Positions 17,857 through 25,232 of a DNA stretch of 64,000 nucleotides are shown here, one piece after another. The notes beneath the pieces are model-generated. The model was not told the origin of the DNA and searched no databases. It saw only the letters and a program-made list of their open reading frames with translations. The first letter of the stretch is position 1. Each line of letters begins with the position of its first letter. The stretch is from positions 248,001 through 312,000 of the forward strand of contig JBAIYS010000002.1 of the NCBI GenBank assembly GCA_036763105.1, written 5' to 3'. Made by a program: the position numbers and the translations under genes. Source of the stretch: Peptococcaceae bacterium 1198_IL3148 (lineage in GTDB: Bacteria; Bacillota; Desulfotomaculia; Desulfotomaculales; Desulfohalotomaculaceae).

Positions 17857-17885
17857 AAAAAAATGAACCGCTCTAACTAGAGCGG
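17857..17885 (-). terminator. Terminator of the minus-strand Xre regulator gene
   Basis: CCGCTCT (17868-17874) and AGAGCGG (17879-17885) form the stem, and the minus strand continues into a run of seven T's (A's at 17857-17863). Confidence 0.85.
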
Positions 17886-17896
17886 CTATTGTTTCA

Positions 17897-18229
17897 TCAG
17901 TATGGATCTGTCTTCATTAAGCAACTGAGATCGCGATTAGTTTTTACATCCTTAGTGGCTTGGTGTACCGCTGCCAAATAACTTTCCAGCGAGTCGAAAT
18001 TTTCACCAACTAGATACTCGATGGAAACACCACATATCTTAGCAGTTTTTTTAATGTGTTCAAAATCAGGGTAATATCTACCCGATTCCAAAAAGTTTAT
18101 AATATGAATTGGTTCCTCCAGTGCGTCGGCTAACATTTTTCTCGTAAAGCCAAAACCCAGTTGGGCAGATTTTATTCTCCGTGCTTTTTTTATATTCAAT
18201 CCAATTTGAGCGCTGTTTAAGAGGGGCAA
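17897..18229 (-). CDS. Xre-family helix-turn-helix DNA-binding protein
   Basis: About 110 residues with a central Cro/CI-like helix-turn-helix: NIKKARRIKSAQLGFGFTRKMLA, then IINFLESGRYYPDFEHIKKTA and VSIEYLVGE, the latter being the usual end of an Xre domain. A short C-terminal tail has no recognised domain. The TTG at 18229 is chosen because GGAGG stands eight bases before it; the frame is open to a TTG at 18244. It is transcribed alone towards its own terminator. The target is unknown. Cro/CI-type monocistronic regulators of this kind are common beside tRNA clusters. Confidence 0.75.
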   Translation of the reverse strand: MPLLNSAQIGLNIKKARRIKSAQLGFGFTRKMLADALEEPIHIINFLESGRYYPDFEHIKKTAKICGVSIEYLVGENFDSLESYLAAVHQATKDVKTNRDLSCLMKTDPY

Positions 18230-18403
18230 AGTTGAAACCTCCAACCAGAATTTATATAAATATTATAAAATTCAGCTTAATTTAATAATAATATTATAGT
18301 AAAATTGTATAATTAAATTAAAAATATGTCAATAGATAGAAATGTTATATAAAATCAGGACTATAATAAACCCTACGGATATTAAATTTATTTTAAAAAG
18401 GGG

Positions 18404-18432
18404 TTGCATCGCGTTGTAGTTTCTGCTAAAAT
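18404..18432 (+). promoter_or_regulatory. Promoter of the Pro-Glu-Tyr-Gln tRNA operon
   Basis: TTGCAT (18404-18409) and TAAAAT (18427-18432) are separated by 17 bases and lie about 36 bases before the first tRNA. The upstream stretch 18245-18403 is very AT-rich and shows no gene. Confidence 0.6.
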
Positions 18433-18467
18433 AACAATTGTCGCTGACGGGGTAACGGAGTGACCGA

Positions 18468-18544
18468 CGGGATTTAGCGCAGTTTGGTAGCGCGCCTGCC
18501 TTGGGAGCAGGAGGCCGGGGGTTCAAATCCCTCAATCCCGACCA
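18468..18544 (+). tRNA. tRNA-Pro (anticodon TGG)
   Basis: Full cloverleaf of 77 bases: acceptor CGGGATT pairs with AATCCCG, the anticodon arm CTGCC-TTGGGA-GGCAG-like stem presents TGG, the T-arm has GGTTCAAATCC, and the CCA end is encoded. First of a four-tRNA transcript. Confidence 0.97.
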
Positions 18545-18588
18545 TTGACAAAAACAGTCTAGATTTGTTAGAATTAGTAGCGATAATT

Positions 18589-18664
18589 GGCCCCTTGGTC
18601 AAGTGGTCTAAGACACCGCCCTTTCACGGCGGTAACACGGGTTCGAATCCCGTAGGGGTCACCA
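18589..18664 (+). tRNA. tRNA-Glu (anticodon TTC)
   Basis: Seventy-six bases with acceptor GGCCCCT/AGGGGTC, anticodon loop CTTTCAC presenting TTC, T-arm GGTTCGAATCC and encoded CCA. Charged tRNA-Glu is also the substrate of the HemA encoded in this window. Confidence 0.97.
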
Positions 18665-18673
18665 AATAAATAT

Positions 18674-18759
18674 GGAGGAGTGCCCGAGCGGCCAAAGGGA
18701 GCAGACTGTAAATCTGCCGGCGAACGCCTTCATAGGTTCGAATCCTATCTCCTCCACCA
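18674..18759 (+). tRNA. tRNA-Tyr (anticodon GTA)
   Basis: Eighty-six bases with the long variable arm of tRNA-Tyr, acceptor GGAGGAG/CTCCTCC, anticodon loop with GTA, T-arm GGTTCGAATCC and encoded CCA. Confidence 0.97.
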
Positions 18760-18762
18760 TGT

Positions 18763-18837
18763 TGGGGTGTCGCCAAGTGGTAAGGCACCGGTTTTTGGCA
18801 CCGGCATTCGTAGGTTCGAATCCTGCCACCCCAGCCA
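18763..18837 (+). tRNA. tRNA-Gln (anticodon TTG)
   Basis: Seventy-five bases with acceptor TGGGGTG/CACCCCA, a CCGGT/ACCGG anticodon stem around a loop presenting TTG, and encoded CCA. Last of the four-tRNA transcript. Confidence 0.97.
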
Positions 18838-18839
18838 TC

Positions 18840-18880
18840 AATAGAACCTCGGTTACAGACCAAGGTTCTATTATTATATC
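18840..18880. terminator. Terminator of the four-tRNA operon
   Basis: ATAGAACCT (18841-18849) pairs with AGGTTCTAT (18863-18871), followed by TTATTATAT on the plus strand. It also lies just behind the minus-strand small gene and could serve both directions. Confidence 0.8.
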
Positions 18881-18893
18881 GGTGTTTGTTTTT

Positions 18894-19052
18894 TTAAGTG
18901 TTTGGCCAGTTAGGGCCACTAATTCTTTGCAGTCGTTTAAGGTAAGCAGCTCTACCGGTTTTCCATGGTTCGCGATATCCACTTCCAGTGGTCAGTGTCG
19001 CAGGTCCTGTGGTGCCAGCATTCTTTAATAATCCTCGAATACGTTTAGGCAT
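18894..19052 (-). CDS. Small basic hypothetical protein (52 residues)
   Basis: An unrecognised short gene. On the minus strand AAGGAGG stands seven bases before an ATG at 19052, an ideal ribosome site, and a 52-codon frame follows to TAA at 18894. The product begins MPKRIRGLLKNAG, is rich in Arg, Lys, Gly and Thr, contains SGYREPWKTGRAAYLKRLQ, and has no Cys or membrane segment. The net charge is strongly positive, suggesting nucleic-acid or envelope binding, but no family is recognised. It sits between two tRNA transcripts and ends at their shared terminator. Confidence 0.6.
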   Translation of the reverse strand: MPKRIRGLLKNAGTTGPATLTTGSGYREPWKTGRAAYLKRLQRISGPNWPNT

Positions 19053-19163
19053 GGTTATACCTCCTTAATGGGATATTGGGACTAAAGCTAACGTGCCCTA
19101 TAAATTAGTTTGGCTAATAATATAAAAAAGTTGCATCTTTACTAAAGACAAAATATTATATTA

Positions 19164-19192
19164 TTGACAACAAAAAAATGGTGTGTTACTAT
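19164..19192 (+). promoter_or_regulatory. Promoter of the tandem tRNA-Leu genes
   Basis: TTGACA (19164-19169) and TACTAT (19187-19192) are separated by 17 bases, with an extended TGT in front of the -10. The first tRNA begins 22 bases downstream. Confidence 0.75.
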
Positions 19193-19214
19193 AAATCTTG
19201 TCACTAAGATTAAT

Positions 19215-19302
19215 GCGGTGGTGGCGGAATTGGCAGACGCGCTAGATTCAGGTTCTAGTGGGCATTACGCCCGTGGAGGTTCAAGTCCTCTTCACCGCAC
19301 CA
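19215..19302 (+). tRNA. tRNA-Leu (anticodon CAG), copy 1
   Basis: Eighty-eight bases with a class II long variable arm. Anticodon stem CTAGA/TCTAG encloses TTCAGGT, giving CAG. The acceptor stem and CCA are encoded. It is nearly identical to the following copy except in the variable arm (GGGCATTACGCCCGTGG here). Confidence 0.96.
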
Positions 19303-19333
19303 AATTTATAACTTAATATACTTACACCAACAT

Positions 19334-19420
19334 GCGGTGGTGGCGGAATTGGCAGACGCGCTAGATTCAGGTTCTAGTGGGCATTAGCTCGTGGAGGTTC
19401 AAGTCCTCTTCACCGCACCA
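19334..19420 (+). tRNA. tRNA-Leu (anticodon CAG), copy 2
   Basis: Eighty-seven bases, a tandem duplicate of the previous tRNA. The variable arm reads GGGCATTAGCTCGTGG, one base shorter and with altered pairing. Both copies share a promoter and a terminator. Confidence 0.96.
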
Positions 19421-19421
19421 A

Positions 19422-19453
19422 AGATCTGTGCTCTTGGCACAGGTCTTTTTTTA
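19422..19453 (+). terminator. Terminator of the tRNA-Leu pair (and insertion target of the intron)
   Basis: AGATCTGTGC (19422-19431) pairs with GCACAGGTCT (19437-19446) with one wobble, followed by seven T's. The group II intron begins immediately behind it. Confidence 0.88.
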
Positions 19454-20159
19454 GTTTGCCCGGCATGTCTGCCGAGCCGCTGGGTTGAAAGAAACCCTGT
19501 CACCTAACCAGCGGGAAGACAACCCGTAGGGCAAGGGAGGCACTGGTAACGGTGGGGTCTGAAGGAAGCCGAAGGGGGAACTTGGAACATAGCGAAAGCG
19601 AACCGAAGTTGGCCTACCAAGCGGGTAACCTTGCTAAAGGTGGGAAAGCCCAAAAGCTGGCTAGCTTGGAAGGTTAGGACGGATGGGTTCAAGTTCAGGC
19701 AAGCAGACTTAACTGGGGAAGCCCAGTACCATCCTGTGACGACAGGTAAGCTCAAACAAGTGGAAACACAAGGGAGAGAAGACGTGGTGTAGGGTGGCAG
19801 ATGAGTCCGTAGTAGTGATAAAATCTCAGCCAGAGAAGGCTGGTAACAGACCGGAGGGCAAAACTGAGAGGACACTGCACCCAGTTGCCTGAGAAGCCAA
19901 GAGGAACGCAGACATGGATTTATCGAAATGCTTTGATAGGCTAGACCATGGGCTAATACTAAGGGAGGTAGCTCGAAAGATTAGTGATGGAAGCATACTG
20001 AAGCTATTGAACAAATTCCTCACCGCGGGAGTAATGAAAGATGGCGCTTGGGAAGGAACAGATATAGCAAGCCCGCAGGGTGGAGTGTGCTCACCGTACG
20101 TACGGTTCTGTGAGAGGGCTAACGCTGTAGAAAATTACTACGGCGTTACCCTACTCGAT
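19454..20159 (+). mobile_element. Group II intron remnant (probably class C) with deleted reverse transcriptase
   Basis: The 5' end GTTTGCCCGGCATG resembles the GTGYGCCCGGCATG start of bacterial group II introns. About 450 bases of ribozyme-like sequence rich in GAA/GGTAA motifs follow, then a fragment of the intron reverse transcriptase, then a domain-V-like CGTACGGTTCTGTGAGAGGG and a 3' end CCCTACTCGAT. The element sits directly behind a Rho-independent terminator, the known target preference of class C introns. At about 700 bases it is far shorter than a complete intron (about 1.9 kb), because most of the reverse transcriptase gene and part of the downstream ribozyme are missing. Confidence 0.85.
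19914..20101 (+). pseudogene. Truncated group II intron reverse transcriptase
   Basis: About 60 codons are recognisable as the RT fingers/palm: DLSKCFDRLDHGLIL, then LNKFLTAGVMKDG and IASPQGGVCSP. The frame runs straight from GGVCSP into the domain V region of the intron. The catalytic YADD motif, the X/maturase domain and the rest of the protein have been removed by an internal deletion. The left part of the protein, before DLSKCFD, is also absent. It cannot encode an active enzyme. Confidence 0.85.
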
Positions 20160-20167
20160 ATATCAAG

Positions 20168-20659
20168 TTAATTATTGGTGTGATGGCGAAAACGGTGAAG
20201 GAAATCTTTATTAAAACTATTCCAAGTTGTGACTAATCTGTAGACAAATTCTTCCCATAGCTCGTCGTGGTGACAAATATTTTCAAATAACACTTGGTAA
20301 AATATTGTCACTGCTTTAAAATAATATTCCTCCCGCACTGCTTTGGCAACGTTATTTTGTTTAACAGTATATATGCACTGCATCATTTCGGCTTTAGTAC
20401 CTTTATCCATACACTGGTATAAAAACTGTTGATCTAGGAACGGCAGGATTTCTTCAAAGAGCTCGGTACTCTCACAAATCATGTTCATTATTGCCTGGTT
20501 TGGTAGCGATTCCAGTGAAAGGAATCCCCCTTTTCCCATACAAACCAATACTAGTAGCCGGTCAAAATTTGTTTCTTCAGGCAACTGATCATAAATTTTT
20601 AATATCAGTGCCCGAAATGTTTTAGTTTTTTGAATTAGCTCATCAAGGGCCAAATACAT
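20168..20659 (-). CDS. Hypothetical all-helical protein
   Basis: No family is recognised. The 163-residue product is acidic to neutral and reads as helices throughout (YLALDELIQKTKTFRALILK at the start, CESTELFEEILPFLDQ in the middle, YYFKAVTIFYQVLFENICH near the end), with five cysteines and no signal or membrane segment. A run of G's (AGGGGGG) precedes the ATG. Its stop codon lies only nine bases from the 3' end of the group II intron remnant, which is transcribed in the opposite direction. It is divergent from the next gene. Confidence 0.7.
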   Translation of the reverse strand: MYLALDELIQKTKTFRALILKIYDQLPEETNFDRLLVLVCMGKGGFLSLESLPNQAIMNMICESTELFEEILPFLDQQFLYQCMDKGTKAEMMQCIYTVKQNNVAKAVREEYYFKAVTIFYQVLFENICHHDELWEEFVYRLVTTWNSFNKDFLHRFRHHTNN

Positions 20660-20721
20660 TACCTAACCCCCCTTAACTAAACCTATGTTCTACGTGATGG
20701 ATAAATTTTCCTTTGGTTAAA

Positions 20722-20750
20722 TTGACATGTTTTGTCGCAACAAATAAATT
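20722..20750 (+). promoter_or_regulatory. Possible promoter for the phosphatase-like gene
   Basis: TTGACA (20722-20727) and TAAATT (20745-20750) are separated by 17 bases and lie about 70 bases before the start codon. Confidence 0.4.
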
Positions 20751-20820
20751 TGCAAATATATATCATAACTGGGACAACTTGCCATATTATTAACATATAA
20801 GCGTTATGGGGGTGCCAAGT

Positions 20821-21996
20821 ATGCATTTCAAAGGTAAGGTTATTTTTCATATTATAATTTCGTTGCTAGTGGTTATGTTGGCAACAATGCCTGTATTTGC
20901 AGCTCCGGCTGAGGATTCAGGTTCTACAACCAAAGAAGATGTTAAAGTTAATGAAGAAACAACAAAGATGGTATTTTTATTAATCATTGATGGTTTACAG
21001 GATGACGCTTTAAAAAATGTCAGTGCGCCCAACATCAAAGGTTTGTCCTCTGCTGGCCTCAAGGTGGAGAAGGTGGCATCTGTTTATCCAGCCGATACAG
21101 TTTCCGCTGTGGCCAGCGTCTTGACGGGATCTACCCCCCAGCAACACCATTTCACTGAAGAAACCACCACTTTGGAAGCTGCCAGTATTCTACAAGTAAT
21201 GGAAGGCAAAGGTATTAAGACATCGCTATTTGACGGTACTGAAAAACTAAAGGCTTTTTCCAATGGGGTTAGTCATGCTTGCACAGGCCCTTTTAATGGT
21301 AAAGATAGTTTAGTGATAGAAAATGCAGTTAATGAATTAAAAGATAGCAATACCTATTTCAATGTGCTGGTTTTGCCCCAACTGCGTAGTATTTACCAAC
21401 AACAAGGAATAAATAGTAACGAATACCGTGAGCAATTAAAAGATACCGATAACCAAGTGGGAAGGCTACTGCACTTTTTGCATACCAATGAATTGTACGA
21501 TCAAAGTTTAATCATTATCACCGGCACCTGTGGCAACCTGCCATTAATAATCAAAGGTCCCCAGGTGAAGGTGGGAGATACTATACCGCCAGCCAGTTTA
21601 ATTGATATTGCCCCTACCGTAGCTTATTTAAACGGGTTAAAGATGGATGGGGCTGAAGGTTTGGTGTTGTACAATGCCATCAAGCCTAAGGGTAACCGTA
21701 CCGAAAGTTATTTACTTAGCCAACGGGTGCAAGAGTTAAGTGGTGCCTATGCCAATGCCCTCGATGATATGCACCGTTTGGAAGAGGAAAAAAATGAAGT
21801 TAATAAACAACAAAAAAAAATAACACAAGAAAAACAAATGATTCAACAAGAAATAAAGGAACGGGATCAAAAGATTTCTGCTTTATCCAGTAAGATTACA
21901 TTTATGAAAGTGGCAGGTATCTCTTTGTTAATTATTTTTATAATTGGCTACATTATTGAATACATTATACTTCGCAAAAGATTCTTAATGTTTTAG
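20821..21996 (+). CDS. Membrane-anchored alkaline-phosphatase-superfamily-like protein with coiled-coil C-terminus
   Basis: Residues 1-30 are a signal/anchor segment (VIFHIIISLLVVMLATMPVFA). The middle matches the alkaline phosphatase/sulfatase/nucleotide pyrophosphatase fold: LLIIDGLQDDALKN, the VYPADTVSAVASVLTGSTP nucleophile region, and KGPQVKVGDTIPPASLIDIA. The D-H-G metal-binding motif expected before the last segment reads GTCGN instead, so key metal ligands are lost. About 60 residues of heptad-like charged coiled coil and a transmembrane helix (ISLLIIFIIGYIIEYIIL) close the protein. ATG at 20821 has GGGGGTG seven bases upstream; ATG at 20806 has none. Probably an inactive, extracytoplasmic binding protein; the function is unknown. 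Confidence 0.7.
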   Translation: MHFKGKVIFHIIISLLVVMLATMPVFAAPAEDSGSTTKEDVKVNEETTKMVFLLIIDGLQDDALKNVSAPNIKGLSSAGLKVEKVASVYPADTVSAVASVLTGSTPQQHHFTEETTTLEAASILQVMEGKGIKTSLFDGTEKLKAFSNGVSHACTGPFNGKDSLVIENAVNELKDSNTYFNVLVLPQLRSIYQQQGINSNEYREQLKDTDNQVGRLLHFLHTNELYDQSLIIITGTCGNLPLIIKGPQVKVGDTIPPASLIDIAPTVAYLNGLKMDGAEGLVLYNAIKPKGNRTESYLLSQRVQELSGAYANALDDMHRLEEEKNEVNKQQKKITQEKQMIQQEIKERDQKISALSSKITFMKVAGISLLIIFIIGYIIEYIILRKRFLMF

Positions 21997-22022
21997 CCGG
22001 GGTGATCTCCGGCTATTTTTTT
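21994..22022 (+). terminator. Terminator overlapping the stop codon of the phosphatase-like gene
   Basis: TAGCCGG (21994-22000, whose first three bases are the stop codon) pairs with CCGGCTA (22009-22015), followed by seven T's. Confidence 0.85.
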
Positions 22023-22085
22023 GTTATAATAAAATAATTAGTTGATTTTTTGACTGTTATTTTATAGCTTAGGTGGTGTTTAATA

Positions 22086-22757
22086 ATGATTGTAGCAAAG
22101 CCAAAACCGGTTGAAGAAGTGGCACGTCTAATAGATAGTTGCGATAATATTTTAATAGTAGCCTGTGGCGGCTGTGCTACCATTTGCTTAGCCGGTGGCG
22201 AAAAAGAGGGGGAAATACTGGCCACAGCCTTGTGCAGTTGGCGAGAAAAGCAAGGGCGCACCATAAACGCCACTGTTACCACCATTACCAGACAATGCGA
22301 ACTTGAATTTGTTACTGATATTGCCCATCAGGTAAAACAGGTGGAGGCAATAGTTTCACTGGGTTGTGGTGTAGGGGTGCAATTCTTAGCGGAACACTAC
22401 CGCGATAAACTAGTATACCCGGCGTTAAATACCATTTTTGCTGGTGGTTCTGTGCAGCCCGGGCGGTGGGAGGAAAGATGCGGTTTATGTGGCGAATGCA
22501 TGCTCCATTTAACTGCCGGTATTTGCCCGGTGACTCGCTGTGCTAAAAATATTCAAAACGGTCCCTGTGGTGGCTCACAGAATGGCAAGTGCGAAATTAA
22601 CCCTCAATTGCCTTGCGCTTGGCATTTAATTTACGAAAAATTAGCATCCCTGGGCAGATTAGATATAATGATGGCTTATCGGCCACCTAAGGATTGGTCT
22701 AAGGGAAAAAGTGGTGGGCCAAGATCTGTGAAGAGGGAGGATGCGACACAAAGATGA
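22086..22757 (+). CDS. metV: Methylenetetrahydrofolate reductase accessory subunit MetV
   Basis: Corresponds to the zinc/Fe-S-containing MetV partner of MetF in acetogens and other anaerobes (MTHFR C-terminal domain family). Cysteines are arranged in two halves: an N-terminal VACGGCATICLAGG segment and a C-terminal RCGLCGECMLHLTAGICPVTRC, then GPCGG and KCEINPQLPCAWHLIYE. A length of 223 residues is usual. The stop overlaps the ATG of metF (ATGA), so the two are translationally coupled. MetV links MetF to an electron donor in the methyl branch of the Wood-Ljungdahl pathway; the rest of that pathway is not in the window. Confidence 0.9.
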   Translation: MIVAKPKPVEEVARLIDSCDNILIVACGGCATICLAGGEKEGEILATALCSWREKQGRTINATVTTITRQCELEFVTDIAHQVKQVEAIVSLGCGVGVQFLAEHYRDKLVYPALNTIFAGGSVQPGRWEERCGLCGECMLHLTAGICPVTRCAKNIQNGPCGGSQNGKCEINPQLPCAWHLIYEKLASLGRLDIMMAYRPPKDWSKGKSGGPRSVKREDATQR

Positions 22758-23659
22758 AAAGTGGCAGCGTACTAGAACAGGTTCTCTCTCGGGGCGATTT
22801 TGCTGTGACAGCAGAAATGGGGCCGCCAAAACATGCTTCTGCAAAGGTAATTAAGCAGCAGGCAAAGTTGTTAAAGGGCTGGGTAGATGCAGTTAACATC
22901 ACCGACAATCAAACTGCCATTGCTAGGTTATCCAGTATTGCGGCGGGGGTTCATTTATATAATGCCGGTGTAGAACCAGTAATTCAAATGACCTGCCGCG
23001 ATCGCAACCGCATTGCCATGCAAAGTGATTTATTGGGTGCCTATAGTTTAGGTATGCGCAACGTACTTTGTTTGTCCGGTGATCATCAAAAATTTGGTAA
23101 CCATCCCCAGGCAAAAAATGTTTATGATATTGACTCAGTGCAACTGGTTAACATGGTAAAGACTATGCGAGATGAGAAGAAGTTTCAATGCGGTGAAGAA
23201 ATTAAACAGCAAGAGCCCCGTTATTTTATCGGTGCGGTGGCCAATCCCTTTGCGGACCCCTTTGAATTTAGGGTTTTACGGTTAGAGAAAAAAATAAATG
23301 CTGGTGCGGACTTTATTCAGACCCAATCCATTTTTGATATGGAGCGTTTTGAAAGATTTATGGAATTGGTTAGATACCGAGGCTTAGACAAGCGAGTGCA
23401 CATATTAGCCGGTGTTACCCCGTTAAAATCTGCCCGCATGGCAAAAATTATGCAACAGCGGGTTGCGGGCATGATTGTGCCAGACGCAATTATTCAAAGA
23501 ATGGAGCAGGCTAAAGATCAAAAGGCAGAGGGCATAGCAATTTGTATTGAGCAAATTAACCGTTTAAAAACTGTAGCGGGTGTAGCCGGCGTCCACATCA
23601 TGGCCATAAATTGGGAAGAAGTAGTGCCGGAAATTGTTAGTAAAGCAAAATTGAAATAA
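22754..23659 (+). CDS. metF: Methylenetetrahydrofolate reductase MetF
   Basis: A flavoprotein TIM barrel that reduces 5,10-methylene-tetrahydrofolate to 5-methyl-tetrahydrofolate. FAVTAEMGPPKHA near the N-terminus, VNITDNQTAIARLSS, the VIQMTCRDRNRIAMQSDL strand region, NVLCLSGDH and GADFIQTQSIFD are the family signatures. The length of 301 residues is typical. It overlaps metV by four bases and is followed by a hairpin, so the transcript is metV-metF. Placement beside metV suggests a ferredoxin- or NADH-linked anaerobic enzyme rather than the methionine-only form. Confidence 0.93.
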   Translation: MKSGSVLEQVLSRGDFAVTAEMGPPKHASAKVIKQQAKLLKGWVDAVNITDNQTAIARLSSIAAGVHLYNAGVEPVIQMTCRDRNRIAMQSDLLGAYSLGMRNVLCLSGDHQKFGNHPQAKNVYDIDSVQLVNMVKTMRDEKKFQCGEEIKQQEPRYFIGAVANPFADPFEFRVLRLEKKINAGADFIQTQSIFDMERFERFMELVRYRGLDKRVHILAGVTPLKSARMAKIMQQRVAGMIVPDAIIQRMEQAKDQKAEGIAICIEQINRLKTVAGVAGVHIMAINWEEVVPEIVSKAKLK

Positions 23660-23680
23660 ACCAGCAGGTGAAGTATAAAG

Positions 23681-23709
23681 TATACCCAGGATAGTGTATC
23701 CTGGGTATA
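23681..23709. terminator. Hairpin between metF and the small minus-strand gene
   Basis: A perfect 13-base stem, TATACCCAGGATA (23681-23693) with TATCCTGGGTATA (23697-23709), closes convergent transcription. There is no long T-tract, so termination strength is uncertain. Confidence 0.65.
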
Positions 23710-23723
23710 TATAGATTGTTCAA

Positions 23724-23870
23724 TTAACCCCTTATATTTTTACCAACCAAATATCCCATATATCCAATGCCAAGAATGCCCATTGCATGGGTGATCCAAA
23801 AACCGGAATTTGGGTAGGCCCAGGTGGTACCTTCCAGTGGATGATCACATTCTGGTTGACGTCGTCTCAT
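23724..23870 (-). CDS. Small hypothetical membrane-associated protein (48 residues)
   Basis: An unrecognised short gene. On the minus strand AGGAG lies about 11 bases before an ATG at 23870, followed by a 48-codon frame to TAA. The product begins MRRRQPECDHP, continues with TTWAYPNSGFWITH and ends in a hydrophobic, glycine-rich stretch (AMGILGIGYMGYLVG) capped by K and R, which suggests a single membrane helix with a positively charged N-terminus. It is convergent with metF and shares its hairpin. No homologue is recognised by eye. Confidence 0.55.
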   Translation of the reverse strand: MRRRQPECDHPLEGTTWAYPNSGFWITHAMGILGIGYMGYLVGKNIRG

Positions 23871-23997
23871 CAAGTTACCAACTCCTTTTTTAAAATATTG
23901 TTTGATTTTTAGGTCGAAACTAAACAGGTATTAGTTACACCACCAGTGAATATTAGGAATTGATAACTTTTTAATAACCATTATTGGGGGAGAATCA

Positions 23998-25227
23998 ATG
24001 CAAGCAGAAATTATTTCAATTGGAACGGAATTGCTACTGGGAGAAATTCTAAATACCAATGCCCAATATTTGTCAAAAAAATTAGCGGAAATGGGTATAT
24101 CGGTGTACCACCAAGCGGTGGTGGGGGACAACGGACAAAGAATTAAAGAAGCTTTTTCTCAGGCCTTTACTAGATCCCAGTTGGTAATCACAACCGGTGG
24201 TCTTGGTCCCACCAAGGATGATATATCAAAAGAAATGGTGGCTGAATATTTTGGCAGAGAGATGCAACTGGATCAACAATCCTTAGCGGATATCAGTTTA
24301 TTATTTCAGAAAAACAATTGGCAGATGAGTGAGTATAATAAAAAGCAAGCGTATTTTCCGGTGGGGGCACATATCCTAAAGAATACCATTGGCACTGCAC
24401 CGGGATGTATAGTAGAAGGGCAAGGTAAAATTGCTATTCTATTGCCAGGACCACCGGAAGAGATGACTAATATGTTTGAGAATGAAGTGGTGCCCTACCT
24501 GTCAAAGCATCAAAGTGCGGTGATTTATTCTAAAGTTTTACGTTTATACGGTATTGGCGAAAGCAGTATGGCCGAGGCCATTGAAGATATTATTGAGGCC
24601 CAAACAAATCCCACGGTTGCGCCCTACGCTAAAGAATATGATCAAACCCTTAGAATTACCGCCAAAGCAGAAAACGAATTACAGGCTAAAGCCTTAATTC
24701 TTCCTTTAGAAGAAAAAATTAGAGTACGATTAAGTCAATATATTTATGGTGAAGGGGAAACTGGTATAGAGGAGGTAGTGGCACAAAAACTACAATCTAA
24801 AGGCGTGACTATTTCGGTGGCAGAGTCATGTACTGGGGGGTTATTGGCAGCCAAATTAGTTGATTACCCCGGCGCTTCAGAATTTTTCTTGGAAGGTGCT
24901 GTCACCTACAGCAATGAGGCCAAGGTTAGACGATTAAATGTCAAGCAACATACGCTAGATCGGTATGGTGCTGTCAGCCCCGAAACAGCGATGGAAATGG
25001 CCAAAGGGATAGCCGCCTCAGCTGGCACAGATATTGGCATAGCCACCACCGGCATTGCTGGACCTACCGGCGGAACTCCCGAAAAACCCGTGGGCTTAGT
25101 ATATATTGGACTATTTGTTAACGGAGACTGCAAAGTGAAAAAAATAAATGCGGTTGGTGACCGCAACAACATTAGAAATGTAACAGTTATGGAGGCCTTG
25201 CACTGGCTAAAGAAAGAACTGGAATAA
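23998..25227 (+). CDS. cinA: CinA-like protein (NMN amidohydrolase / ADP-ribose pyrophosphatase family)
   Basis: A two-domain protein of 409 residues. The N-terminal MoaB/MogA-like domain (EIISIGTELLLGEILNTNAQ, TTGGLGPTKDD, AILLPGPPEEM) belongs to the COG1058 pyrophosphatase family. The C-terminal domain from about residue 255 (SVAESCTGGLLAAKLVDYPG, FLEGAVTYSNEAK, ATTGIAGPTGGTPEKPVGLV) is nicotinamide-nucleotide amidase (PncC). In other bacteria these domains recycle NMN, and the gene is called competence/damage-inducible. GGGGGAG precedes the ATG. It is monocistronic, with a strong terminator behind it. Confidence 0.94.
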   Translation: MQAEIISIGTELLLGEILNTNAQYLSKKLAEMGISVYHQAVVGDNGQRIKEAFSQAFTRSQLVITTGGLGPTKDDISKEMVAEYFGREMQLDQQSLADISLLFQKNNWQMSEYNKKQAYFPVGAHILKNTIGTAPGCIVEGQGKIAILLPGPPEEMTNMFENEVVPYLSKHQSAVIYSKVLRLYGIGESSMAEAIEDIIEAQTNPTVAPYAKEYDQTLRITAKAENELQAKALILPLEEKIRVRLSQYIYGEGETGIEEVVAQKLQSKGVTISVAESCTGGLLAAKLVDYPGASEFFLEGAVTYSNEAKVRRLNVKQHTLDRYGAVSPETAMEMAKGIAASAGTDIGIATTGIAGPTGGTPEKPVGLVYIGLFVNGDCKVKKINAVGDRNNIRNVTVMEALHWLKKELE

Positions 25228-25232
25228 AAATT

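Noticed and set aside
18672-19028. Long plus-strand frame through the tRNA genes.
   Set aside because: It runs through tRNA-Tyr and tRNA-Gln and the opposite strand of a small gene, has no ribosome site and is a shadow.
17798-19614. A 14-base identity, AGCGAACCGAAGTT, between the GC-rich segment and the group II intron.
   Set aside because: Several matches of this length are expected by chance in 64 kb, and no longer similarity surrounds it.
19504-20023. Minus-strand frames across the group II intron.
   Set aside because: They run against the direction of ribozyme and RT fragment and match no protein motif.
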